DNA of 64,000 nt from contig NC_088915.1 in assembly GCF_963576675.1 (NCBI RefSeq), positions 85,631,501 through 85,695,500 of the forward strand, in the 5' to 3' direction. The stretch comes from Euphorbia lathyris (Eukaryota > Streptophyta > Magnoliopsida > Malpighiales > Euphorbiaceae). The position numbers were made by a program, and so were the translations under genes. Positions 20,741 to 30,977 of the stretch are shown in pieces. The notes below the pieces were generated by a model. That model was not told the origin of the DNA. It saw only the letters and a program-made list of their open reading frames with translations, and searched no databases. Numbering within the stretch: the stretch's first letter is position 1; every line of letters starts with the position of its first letter.

Positions 20741-21876
20741 TGTAGACACCCAGTCGGAGGGCCTATGACGAAAACCTGTAACAAGACGGTTGAAGCGGTT
20801 GGTTCCGGGAGTTTTAAAGCAAAAAAATATAATAAAAAAATGAGAGGTCAGTAGGAGTTGCGGTCGTCGAGTGGACGGCTCGCGAGTGCTCAGGGACGTG
20901 GTGCGAGCGCCTAGCGGCAGTCGGCGCGTGCCCAATGACAGTTGGACGCGCGCCCGACAGCGCAGGGCGCACGCCTGACAGCCGTTGGGCGAGCGCCCAA
21001 CGACGTTGGGCAAGCGCTCAACCTGCGTTGGGCGTAGGCCCAAAATATTTTGGGCGTAGCCCGACGCCCGTCGGGCTACGCCCAAAATTTTTTAGGATCC
21101 GTGCCTATAAAAGGCACCGATCCCCATGCATTTAGGGAGAAGATTTTTGGGAGAGCTTTCTCACTCTAAGGAAATTTTTAGAGAGAGAAAGTGATTTTTT
21201 TGGGAAAAACATTTTTTCCCTAAAAAAAATCTAAATTTTCCAAAATTAAATATTTTACCGAAAACACAAAAAACACCGGAAAATCACAATTCGTGGAATC
21301 AACCGACTTCAACTGTCAATACCGATCTTGAGGTATTATCCGAGGACTAGACTCGTTTTATTTTATTTAATTTATTTTCTTTATTTATTTATTTTTATGT
21401 TATAATTTTGTTTATTTAGTTAATTATTTATTTATCACGTTTTATTTAATCTTCCGTATTTATTTAATTTTTGTCTCGTATTAAATAAACGTTTGGTTTT
21501 GTTTTGAAATAAAAAAAACCTCGTTTTAACATCCCAATACGAACAGTGATCCGATTCGAAGGTAGTTCGGGATTAAGAAACGTTGTAATTATAAGTTTTT
21601 GAAAATATTTCTAAATAACGTTTTAAGAGAAAACATCGTTTTAGGAGTCTCCGTTATAGACTATGATCCAATTTGGGTAGTTCGGAGGTCCAAAACGATA
21701 GAATAGATCTAATCTAAGGTGTTTGAACAAATCTGGAAAGTATAGAGACTACTGTTGATATTCTATCTTTTCTGTCACTAACAGCAGATTAGCGACGGAT
21801 TTTCTATCGGTAATCTGCTGGAATCCGAAAATTACCCTTCTTAACCCTCTTTTCTCAACCTTTTGATATTTGTACT

Positions 21877-21916
<40 letters not shown>

Positions 21917-23399
21917 TGTAACATAATTATAAAAATTATTTTTGAGTCCTCTAACTATTAAATACGTATTGTATAGCTTATATTTCACATTGGGTATTTA
22001 ATCCGTTTTGATTTGGTTTTGTAAAGCATTATATTTGTATATATATATATAGTTTTGGGCTCATTTAAGCTATATTAGCTATTATTTAGAGTGGAAGTTG
22101 TTTTTTATATATTTATTATGTAAAACTATTTTGAGATAAATGTTATTTTCTATTTATGGATTTTGCCCATTATTTTCATATGTCTTTTTGTAGGATAAAA
22201 ATGTATTATACTTAGTATTTTGTATTATCATTATTATGCATATATTTAGTATCTTTTACTTATCTTTTAAACTATATCCTTATTTTTAGATAAAAATGTA
22301 TATATGTATATATGTATATTCACTTCAATTTTTGGACTTTAATGTACATATTTCAAGTTTGTTTTACTTGGTGAATTTTGGGGGGATTTAAATGGTTCAT
22401 TCTTGTACATATATTCAAGTAAGGTTCAATTGAGTGGAAAGGGGAATAAATCATAAAAAAGAGAGTTTAATTTGCTTATTTAAACTTAATTTGTTAAGAA
22501 GTTCCTAAAGTAAATAAAAGGCTTTCTTATCACTTTAAACCGTTTCCTAAAGCATCACGTGTTAAAACATTAATTCGTTCCAACGACGGATTAAGCGAAC
22601 CTTGTAATTAAAATTGCTTTTGTGAATAATGAAGTTTTGAATTGTTTTCCTAATTAAATGGTTTTTGTACAAAATAAATTGACTTGTATGCTTAATCACG
22701 CTTTTAGATTAAAAATGTTTGCTCAACGTTTTCAAACGCTCGAGTCGTTCCAACGGCGATTCGAGTGAACGTTATTAACGGGGTTTTGAAACGTGCCTAA
22801 ATCATTCCAACGGCGATTAAGGCACGAACCATGTAAATAAACTCGTTTTTGGGGAATGAGATTAGCTTAGAGTTAGTGTATAGTTTAAAGCATAAAATCA
22901 CACTGTGAATAAATAAATTCTTTCTTCTCCCCCTCTCTCTCCTATATACTTTAAATTTATGCAAAATGGGTGATTCTTTACTAAAATGGCTTTCGAATAA
23001 CATGCTCAAAACGGTTTTCAAAGCGAGAAAGAAAAGGTTTCAAATGAATTTTAAACTTAAAGAAATATGCGATTAGTCCGTTATCGCCTAACACGCTGAG
23101 TAGGAGGCAGGTGGTTCATAACCGGGCGATGTCGGGGTGCCTAGTAGCCTTTCTCCGGAAAGGAGCTAGCCTTCTCGGCTCGTACCTAAGTTTCCCGAAC
23201 CCTCACCGGTCTCTCGCAAGGGATCGGTGTTCATTTTCCCATTCGTGGGTGGCGACTCTTCCATATCTCCGAGCTCCGGTCCTGCCGAGCAGCTTGATTC
23301 CACGATTGGTTGCTTTCGGCGCCAATCACCGCTTACGTCGCCATGAGGTGTCCACCCCCCGGTCCGCCCGGGCGAGGCCGTTCGGCACCTTGTCTAACA
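20741..23399 (+). repeat. LTR-B: 3' LTR of element 2
   Basis: The LTR runs from TGTAGACACCCAGTCGG to CTTGTCTAACA, 2659 bp, preceded by the polypurine tract at 20722-20740. It has the U3 palindromes (20925-21090), TATAAAA at 21106-21112 inside an inverted repeat with one mismatch, a TA microsatellite near 21880-21912 and the conserved U5 end. The following sequence (gtccg...) is unrelated to an internal region. Confidence 0.92.
21106..21112 (+). promoter_or_regulatory. TATA box of LTR-B
   Basis: TATAAAA lies in the loop between GGATCCGTGCC and GGCACCGATCC (one mismatch in 11 bp). Confidence 0.7.
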
Positions 23400-23623
23400 G
23401 GTCCGTTCACGACGAACACGTCTCATTAACATGTGGCAAGCAACTTGGGGTCAAGTTCTTTTTAAGAGAGAGTGTATGATGCGGGACATCTCCTTCTGGG
23501 ATCGGGTCCGTACGAAGGAAGTCGGAGGAAGAGTAAAACATGAGACCCGAGGAGAACCAACCGTGAAAGACGAGGACAAAGGCAACCAGCAGAGCACGCA
23601 GGGCATGCCTCCTCATACACGGG
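23400..23623. other. Unassigned spacer between LTR-B and LTR-C
   Basis: These 224 bp separate two LTRs of different elements. They match no other part of the window that I could see and have no convincing gene. They may be a scrap of the DNA that was the insertion target. Confidence 0.4.
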
Positions 23624-26447
23624 TGTAGACACCGATTCAGAGGACCTGTGATGAAAACCTGTAACAAGACGGTCGAAGCGGTTGATTCCGGAAGTTTTAA
23701 AACAAAAATATATAATAAAAAAGGAAGAAGTTAGTGGGAGTCGCGGTTGTCGAGTGGACGGCTCGCGAGTGCTCAGCGACGTGGTGCGAACGCCTAGCGG
23801 CAGCCGATGCGCGTCCGACGACAGTTGGACGCGTGCCCGGTAGCGCGGGGCGCACGCTTGACGTCCGTTGGGCGCGCGTGCCCGACGGCCATTGGGCGAG
23901 CGCCCAACGATGTGGGGCAAACGCCCAACGTAGGTGGGGCGGGCGCCCGACGTCCGTTGGGCGGACGCCCAACATCCATTGGGCGAACGCCCAACCTGCG
24001 TTGGGCGAACGCCCAACGCCTGTTGGACGCGCGCCCAACGAGAGTTGGTCGTGCGCCCAACGAGAGTTGGGCGTGCGCCTAACTAATGTTGGGCGTTCGC
24101 CCAACATAAGTTGGGCGTCCGCCCAACCTGCTTTGGGCGACGCCCAATCTTAATCGGGCGTCGCCCAAAGTCTCCGGGGATCCGTGCCTATAAAAGGCAC
24201 GGATCCCCATGCATTAAAGAGAGAAAAATTTTGGAGCTTTCTCACTCTAGATATTTTTAGAGAGAGAAAGTTAATTTTTTGGAGAAAATATTTTTTTTCC
24301 CAAAAAAAATCCAAATTTTTCAAAGTTGAATATTTTATCGAAAACACAAAAAACGCTGGAAAATCATAACTCGTGGAATCAAACGACTTCGACTGTCAGA
24401 TACCGATCTTAAGGTATTATCCGAGGACTAGACTCGTTTTATTTATTTCATTTATTTATTCGTTTAATTTATTTTCTTATTTTTTAGAATATAGTTTTTA
24501 TTTATTTAGTTATTTATTTATCACGTCTTATTTAATTTCCCGTATTTATTTATTTTTGTCTCGTACTAAATAAACATTCGTTTTTGTTTTGAAATAAAAA
24601 ACCTCGTTTCAATATCCCAATACGAACCGTGATCCGATTCAAAGGTAGTTCGGGATTAAAAAACGTTGTAATTATAAGTTTTGAAAATATTTCGAAATAA
24701 CGTTTTAAAATAAAACGTCGTTTTAGGAATCTCCGTTATAGACTATGATCCAATTTTGGTAGTTCGGGGACCCAAAACGATAGAATAGATCTAATTTAAA
24801 GCTTTTGAACAAATCTGGAAACTTCTGGACTGTTTCTGTAATTCTGCCTTTTCTGTAACTAACAGCAGATTGGCGACGGATTTTCCATCGGTAATCTGCT
24901 GGAATCCGAAAATTCCTCTTTTAACCCTCTTTTCTCAACCTTTTGGTATTTATACTTGTATATATATATATATTTAATTATGTAACATGATTATAAAAAT
25001 TATTTTTGAGTCCTCTAACTATTAAATACGTATTATATAGCTTATATTTCACATTTGGAATTTAAATCCGTTTTGATTTGGTTTGGTATAGCATTATATT
25101 TGTATATATATATGGTTTTTGGCTCATTTAAGTTATATTGGCTATTATTTAGAGTGGAAGTTATTTTCCATATATTTATTATGTAAAACTATTTTGAGAT
25201 AAAAGTTATTTTCTATTTATGACTTTTGCCTATTATTTTCATATGTTTTTTGTAGAATAAAAATGTATTATACTTAGTATTCTTCACCCTTATTATACAT
25301 ATAAGTAGTATCTTTTACTTACCTTTTAACCTATATCCTTATTTTTAGATAAAACTATGTATATATATATATATGTATTTCTATTTTATTTTTGTATATA
25401 TGTATATATTTTAAAATATATTTGGTTGGGTGAATTTGGGTTTAATTCATTGATGGTTGCAATTGTGTTCAAATAAAGGTTAATTGAGTGAAAAGGGGAA
25501 AATAAAAGACAAAAAGAGGTTTCAAGTTAATTGTTTAAATTAAAAGCTTTTCTAGATATTCCTAAAGTGTAAATAACGTTTTTTTGTCATTTTTAAACCG
25601 TTTTCTAAAACCTCACGTTTTAAAACCTTAATTCGTTCCAACGACGGATTAAGCGAACATTGTAATTAAAATTGTTTTTCTTGTGAATAATGAAGTTTTG
25701 AATTGTTTTCCTAAGTAAATGGTTTTGTACCAAATAAATTGACTTGTATGATTAATCACGTTTTTTAACTGTTTGCTCAATGTTTTCAAACGCTCGAGTC
25801 GTTCAAACGGTGATTCGAGTGAACATCATTAAAAGGGCTTTGAAACGTATCTAAATCATTCCAATGGCGATAAGGTACGAACCGTGTAAATAAACTCGTT
25901 TTTGGGAGTGAGATTAGCGTAGATGTAATATACGACATAAAGCCTAAATCACACTGTGAATAAATCAATTCTTCCTTCTCCCCCTCTCTCTCCTATGTAT
26001 TTTAAATTTATGCAAAATGGGTGATTCTTTACTAAAGTGGCTTTTAATGACATGCTCAAAACGGTTTCAAAGCGAGAAAGAAAAGGTTTCAAATGAATTT
26101 TAAACTTAAAGAAATATGCGATTAGTCCGTTATCGCCTAACACGCTGAGTAGGAGGCCGGTGGTTCATAACCGGGCGATGTCGGGGTGCCTAGTAGCCTT
26201 TCTCCGGAAAGGAGCTAGCCTTCTCGACTCGTACCTAAGTTTCCCGAACCCTCACCGGTCTCCCGCAAGGGATCGGTGTTCATTTTCCCATTCGTGGGTG
26301 GCGACTCTTCCATACTCCGAGCTCCGGCCCTGCCGAGCAGCTTGATTCCACGATTGGTTGCTTTCGGCGCCAATCACCGCTTACGTCGCCATGAGGTGTC
26401 CACCCCCCGGTCTGCTCGGGCGAGGCCGTTCGGCACCTTGTCTAACA
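23624..26447 (+). repeat. LTR-C: 5' LTR of element 3
   Basis: It runs from TGTAGACACCGATTCAG to TTGTCTAACA, 2824 bp. The palindrome array at 23800-24175 is the longest of the six LTRs. TATAAAA is centred in a perfect inverted repeat. The U5 holds GTGGCGACTCT at 26298-26308, a partial copy of the PBS. The PBS follows after AG, so this is a 5' LTR. Confidence 0.94.
24176..24208 (+). promoter_or_regulatory. LTR-C core promoter: TATA box in a perfect 14-bp inverted repeat
   Basis: The left arm GGGGATCCGTGCCT (24176-24189) and right arm AGGCACGGATCCCC (24195-24208) are perfect complements around a 5-base loop. TATAAAA (24189-24195) spans the loop. The other five LTRs keep the same layout with a few mismatches. 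Confidence 0.8.
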
Positions 26448-26449
26448 AG

Positions 26450-26467
26450 TGGCGACTCTGCTGGGGA
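26450..26467 (+). other. Primer-binding site, tRNA-Arg type
   Basis: TGGCGACTCTGCTGGGGA lies two bases after LTR-C. It is complementary, with one mismatch, to the CCA-ended 3' end of plant tRNA-Arg(ACG) as I recall it (CCCCAGCGGAGTCGCCA). Tat/Ogre elements are known to use tRNA-Arg. Confidence 0.85.
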
Positions 26468-28379
26468 AGCGAGAAATTTGATTCCGGAAGGCGTGTATTA
26501 AGCCCTTAACGGGGACGGATCGTATTATTTCTTTTCGTATGCATTCATAAGCATTATTGCAAACCTTTTGGGTAATTTCCGCGAAACCTCTAGCGAGAGT
26601 CCATTCATCGCTCGAAAGAGGCTAGTGTAAGTTCCCCCTTACAGTAAGGCGCCAAAGGGTCCCCATCCATTCGTTAGAGGCGAATTTGTGCGGTCCTGTG
26701 AGGTCCCGCGATCAGCCGTGTCAGCATATAGTAGCCTTAGAAGTTTCCATAGGATTACCCGTTACTATTTTTGATGTGATAAATGAATCAGTTCGTGTTT
26801 TCAAATTGCCATGATACGTGTCTAATCCTAAAATATGTAAAGAAAATGGAACGATACGTTAATATATACTCTTAAACCGATATACAAACTACCCCAAAAC
26901 ATTGAAACGATTCGAACTAAAGACGACTTAGTCATCTCGTATGAATGAACTTGTGCGACCCGCCTGGGCCCTTTCCGTGTCCCGAAGAAGGCACATGTTC
27001 TGGAAATGCGTTGTGACGTAAGCACGTATTAGTTCAAATCGGTTTGATATTAAGGATAGTTATATCTCGATTCAAAAGACTATATTAACAGTAGCCGTTA
27101 TTCACATTCTTTAAATACGTTGGGATGAAACGAGACTATGACAAAACGAAAACAAAGAACATTTCTGTTTCGAATGACCCCGTTGTAACATAGAGAGTTT
27201 CGCAAACGTGGCCCGTCCCTTCCGAATAAAAGACGAGCTCTTACGTTATGCCTTGTGTTGTTCTTAAAAGAAATGGACGTGTCCGCGAAAGTGACTAAGA
27301 AAATAAAAGAAAAGCAAAAATAAAAAAAACGACCAAAATCGTTCTGTATCTACGATATATATCCATCCCGAGGGTAGTTAAAGAAAATGAACCAATATCA
27401 TTAAATACGTGCCTCGAACTGGTGTATACGCCGTTTAAAATCATGAAGCCGAATTAAGCTAAACCGCATGATTGCACCATATGGACGAGACTGTGGGTTT
27501 GACTAATGGCTCGATCATTTCGGCCGTTACCAAAACTACAAGAAATATGGCCCGATCTGCATGTTTGCTTAACTCGTGCCTAAATGAAAAAAATGGTAAT
27601 ATCCCTGCTTCGAATAAGCATACGATTCAACGAAACGTTGATTTTCTATAACCACGCTAGGGCGATATATCCCGTAGATTGGAAGGAATAAAAACTTGTT
27701 AATAGCCGAAGGATTACCGTGCGCTCAAATAAGACTCGCCGTCTTTTTACGTAGCCAAAACGAGCAAACGGATTCTTAACGCTAAAAACAAACACGTTAC
27801 GCGATGAGTCCGTTCCTTAAAATAAAAAGTGCTTTCATCACTAAATAAACACGTGGTTACGTCTCTCGATAGATCCAAAAAGATCCCGTTGTAATCCAAA
27901 AATCGAGACACGAACCCACGCGAATAAAAGGGAACGAGTCATTGTCAATAACGAACGATTGAACCAGAAAAATAACTCGTACCGCGTCTAAATCCGAGAT
28001 ACGCTCAAAAGGGAATCAAAACCCGAACTAATGCATCTCGTGAAATGACAAAGGACGAGTTATTCGGAAGGACAATCCATTTGGTTGATATCTTAGTCAC
28101 TGAACGTTGATACGTTAAAACGAATTGTATTGTCTGATGAATGATTTACTTCTCCGCAATAATCGACGGCATCACGCGTCCCCTGGACCGCAATGTGAGC
28201 CCCAAACCAAAATCCTAGGAAAGAGACTTGGACCATCGAGTGTGTGGAGGAATAAGGGTGGAAGAGATATGTTGTGATACGTGTAATTAGACTAACGTTT
28301 GTTCTTCTTATCTTATATATCCGTAAATAATAAACGCACACACCACGAATCATGCATATAAAATCATGCATACATACTA
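26468..28379 (+). other. Leader of element 3, no gene seen
   Basis: The 1.9-kb leader between PBS and gag has no sizeable ORF. It is closely matched in element 4 (55616-57505), and its first 1.1 kb in reverse orientation at 46856-47909. It should hold the packaging and dimerisation signals, but none can be named from sequence. Confidence 0.7.
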
Positions 28380-30977
28380 ATGGATACCATTCGCGCAGAC
28401 TTCATCATTAAGCGGTTATGGTTTCACGAGAGTAGCCGGCTAGTCAGGCAGTTTGATCAGCTACGAATTGACAATTCCGAATCGGCAGTTGTGGCTTCTG
28501 AATCATCTTCGTCCGAGTATACTCAGCATTCTGTCAGTATGTCTGCGACCGACGAAAAGGTGGCCGAATTGGAAAACTCTGTGAACAACATTAATGATCA
28601 GTTGGCCGCAATTTTGGCCCAGCTAGCTGAGCTGACATTGAAGGATAACAAGAGTGGTAGTAAGCGTGCTGAGAATGAGGTAAACACTAGTCCCCGCTTC
28701 GGGAACGAAGATGACTATCAGGATTATATCCAGAAACAGCTTGAGAAAGAGAAGGCTAAGGAAGAGGAGTGGAAGCAACACATCACTCAAGAGGTGCAGG
28801 ATCTGCGTGGGGGAAGCTCCAGAAGTCAGGACTTTTATAATTTGAAGAATTGTTTATCGGCAAATGCTTTGCCCTTGAAGTTTCGGCTCTCGGACATGAA
28901 GAAGTTCGATGGAACTGGGGATCCCACGGCTCACATGAATCAGTATGTTGCAGTGATGAAGCACACAATCCTGACTGAGGATCAAGTCCTGGGACTGTTT
29001 AATACCTATCTGGAGGGAGCTGCCCTTGTATGGTTTCATGCGTTGCTGATAGTGACAAAGGGAGATTGGAAGGAGTTGGCAAAATCATTCATCGCTCAGT
29101 ATAGTTTCAACACTATGCTTGAGGTTACTCTAAAGGAACTGGAAAGCACTAAGCAACAAGCTGATGAGTCTTTTTCCGATTTTGTGAGGAGGTGGAGAGC
29201 CAAGGCGGCAGTTATGAAGCAGAAGCCGCTTGAGCAGGATCAGATCCGAATGGTAATTGGCAACACATTGCCGTATATTAAGAATGAGCTGCGGTATATG
29301 CCTTTTACCGATTTCAGTCAGATGTATAGCTGCGCCTTGACAGTCGAAAAGGACGGAGAGCCGAAAAAAGCTTATACTAAGTGGACAAAGTCTGGATATA
29401 GTGCCGGAGGGCCAAGCGCGAGTACAGAATCGGCCGCAGTGAAACTGCTTGATCTTAATGCTATCGAGAAAAGGCAGTTCGCCAAGTTTGATCAGACCTA
29501 CGCAAAAGTTTTCGAACGATTGCAGAAAAAAGGATTATTGAAAGCCCTCACTCATTATAACAAGGCACCGCCTGCTCCGCAGATACAAGCTAGGGGATAC
29601 TGCGAGTTCCACAGTAATTATGGACACACTATTGAGAACTGCGAGAGACTGAAACATGAGATTCAGGATTTGATTGAGGAAAAGAAGATAGCTGATCCTT
29701 CGTCAGCGAACCCTTCCACTACGCGTAATCCATTGCCTAACCATAGGGTAAGCATGATCGGGTCTGGGCTCGGAGCAAGATTAGTCATGGAATCCTTCGA
29801 GGAAAATGAAGAGGAGTTATTGGACTCCGATGAGAAGAGCAATGTGGGAAATGGGTTATATGTGTCCTTCCTTGGCAAGGAGCAGGAGGGTGAACCAATG
29901 GATGAAGGGTTAGACGGTGGAGCATCGTATGATGAAGATAGTGCGGAAGAGACCGGGGAAAGGTCGTCTCGAACTATTGTGCCAGAATTGAGCCTATTTA
30001 GAGGAGAGAATCCCGATGTGCACTTGCGCGAGTATATGCATGATATGTTTGTTGAATCCTTCGAGGTGGACGAGATTGCTCAGTGGTTCCACCATTCGTT
30101 GATAGGCGAGCCTTTGGGGTGGTTCCACTCATTACCCGACTCTTGCAAGCATGATTGGGAACAATTGTCCGATCTATTCCTTGAAAAGTACAAGAACACT
30201 AAGAACAGGATGTCAGAGCACTTCGCGTTGCAGATTGGGCCTATCAAACGCCCGTTGCCGATGGTCAGTAAGTATAATGGCAATAAGGATCCAATGGAAC
30301 ACCTTCACTTCTACTTATCGGTCATGGGGCCTTTGGGTTTTAAGGAAGAAGAGATCACCAGTCTGTTTTGCAATTCACTGATGGGGGAGCCGCTGATGTG
30401 GTATATGTCTCTCCCGATGCGTATTAAGTGTGATTGGGCCGTGATGACCAAGAGGTTCATTAAGGAATATACAGTATGGATGCTTGCGGAGAAAACCCCG
30501 GACTCACCCTCTTATGAAACACCCGAAGTGGTGTTGGCAATGCCCCAGTATGGTGGATACCGGGATCCTGTCGAGCACGCAAGGTTTTTCCGCAACCATA
30601 TGTATGACGCTGGGTTCCCTCAATGTGAATTACATGAACATTTCCCAGAAACTCTCATGGGAGAAGCCTTGTTGTGGCACCAAGGCCTATCAAAGGAAGA
30701 AATGGGTCATTGGATACCTCTTAGGGATGCTTTTGTGTCGAGATATGAGATGTACGTTCCATGGACGGGATCCCTGGAAGATTTGGATAGGATCAGGCAA
30801 TTCCCCGAGGAACCATTCGTGGATTATGTTAGGAGGTGGAGGTACCGTTACGAGTTATGTCATGAAACAATGAGCGATAAGGTGCAGCTCATGTGCATAC
30901 AGAGAGGCGCTATTCCGTCAGCGGCAAGAAGAATGAGCAGGGTGTTTCTCCGGAACTATGATGAATTGATAGGCTAG
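28380..30977 (+). CDS. Gag of element 3 with four capsid-type modules, ends at a premature TAG
   Basis: The start MDTIRADFIIK matches METIRADFIIK of element 4. An acidic N-terminal part carries a short coiled-coil-like stretch (EKVAELENSVNN). Module 1 (about residues 173-322) is a full retrotransposon capsid region, starting FDGTGDPTAHM and including FSDFVRRWRAKA. The zinc knuckle is C408, H411, H416, C421. Then come modules 2 (537-609), 3 (629-700) and 4 (721-865), with starts such as NGNKDPMEHL and GGYRDPVEHA. Module 4 again has the second half (FVDYVRRWRYRY). The reading stops at TAG 30975-30977, where elements 1 and 4 have TGG, so gag-pol was one frame. Gag forms the particle that packages the element RNA; what the extra modules do is not known. 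Confidence 0.9.
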   Translation: MDTIRADFIIKRLWFHESSRLVRQFDQLRIDNSESAVVASESSSSEYTQHSVSMSATDEKVAELENSVNNINDQLAAILAQLAELTLKDNKSGSKRAENEVNTSPRFGNEDDYQDYIQKQLEKEKAKEEEWKQHITQEVQDLRGGSSRSQDFYNLKNCLSANALPLKFRLSDMKKFDGTGDPTAHMNQYVAVMKHTILTEDQVLGLFNTYLEGAALVWFHALLIVTKGDWKELAKSFIAQYSFNTMLEVTLKELESTKQQADESFSDFVRRWRAKAAVMKQKPLEQDQIRMVIGNTLPYIKNELRYMPFTDFSQMYSCALTVEKDGEPKKAYTKWTKSGYSAGGPSASTESAAVKLLDLNAIEKRQFAKFDQTYAKVFERLQKKGLLKALTHYNKAPPAPQIQARGYCEFHSNYGHTIENCERLKHEIQDLIEEKKIADPSSANPSTTRNPLPNHRVSMIGSGLGARLVMESFEENEEELLDSDEKSNVGNGLYVSFLGKEQEGEPMDEGLDGGASYDEDSAEETGERSSRTIVPELSLFRGENPDVHLREYMHDMFVESFEVDEIAQWFHHSLIGEPLGWFHSLPDSCKHDWEQLSDLFLEKYKNTKNRMSEHFALQIGPIKRPLPMVSKYNGNKDPMEHLHFYLSVMGPLGFKEEEITSLFCNSLMGEPLMWYMSLPMRIKCDWAVMTKRFIKEYTVWMLAEKTPDSPSYETPEVVLAMPQYGGYRDPVEHARFFRNHMYDAGFPQCELHEHFPETLMGEALLWHQGLSKEEMGHWIPLRDAFVSRYEMYVPWTGSLEDLDRIRQFPEEPFVDYVRRWRYRYELCHETMSDKVQLMCIQRGAIPSAARRMSRVFLRNYDELIG

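Larger units (their letters stand above)
17426..23399 (+). mobile_element. Element 2: 3' part of a Tat/Ogre-like retrotransposon
   Basis: Only the region from PMD exon 4 to the 3' LTR remains: antisense PMD exons, intron repeats, a 39-bp minisatellite, polypurine tract and LTR-B. Gag-pol is absent because the left side is cut at about 17426 by the Athila-like LTR. The orientation is + from the LTR and polypurine tract. It belongs to the LTR subfamily of elements 3 and 4. Confidence 0.9.
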
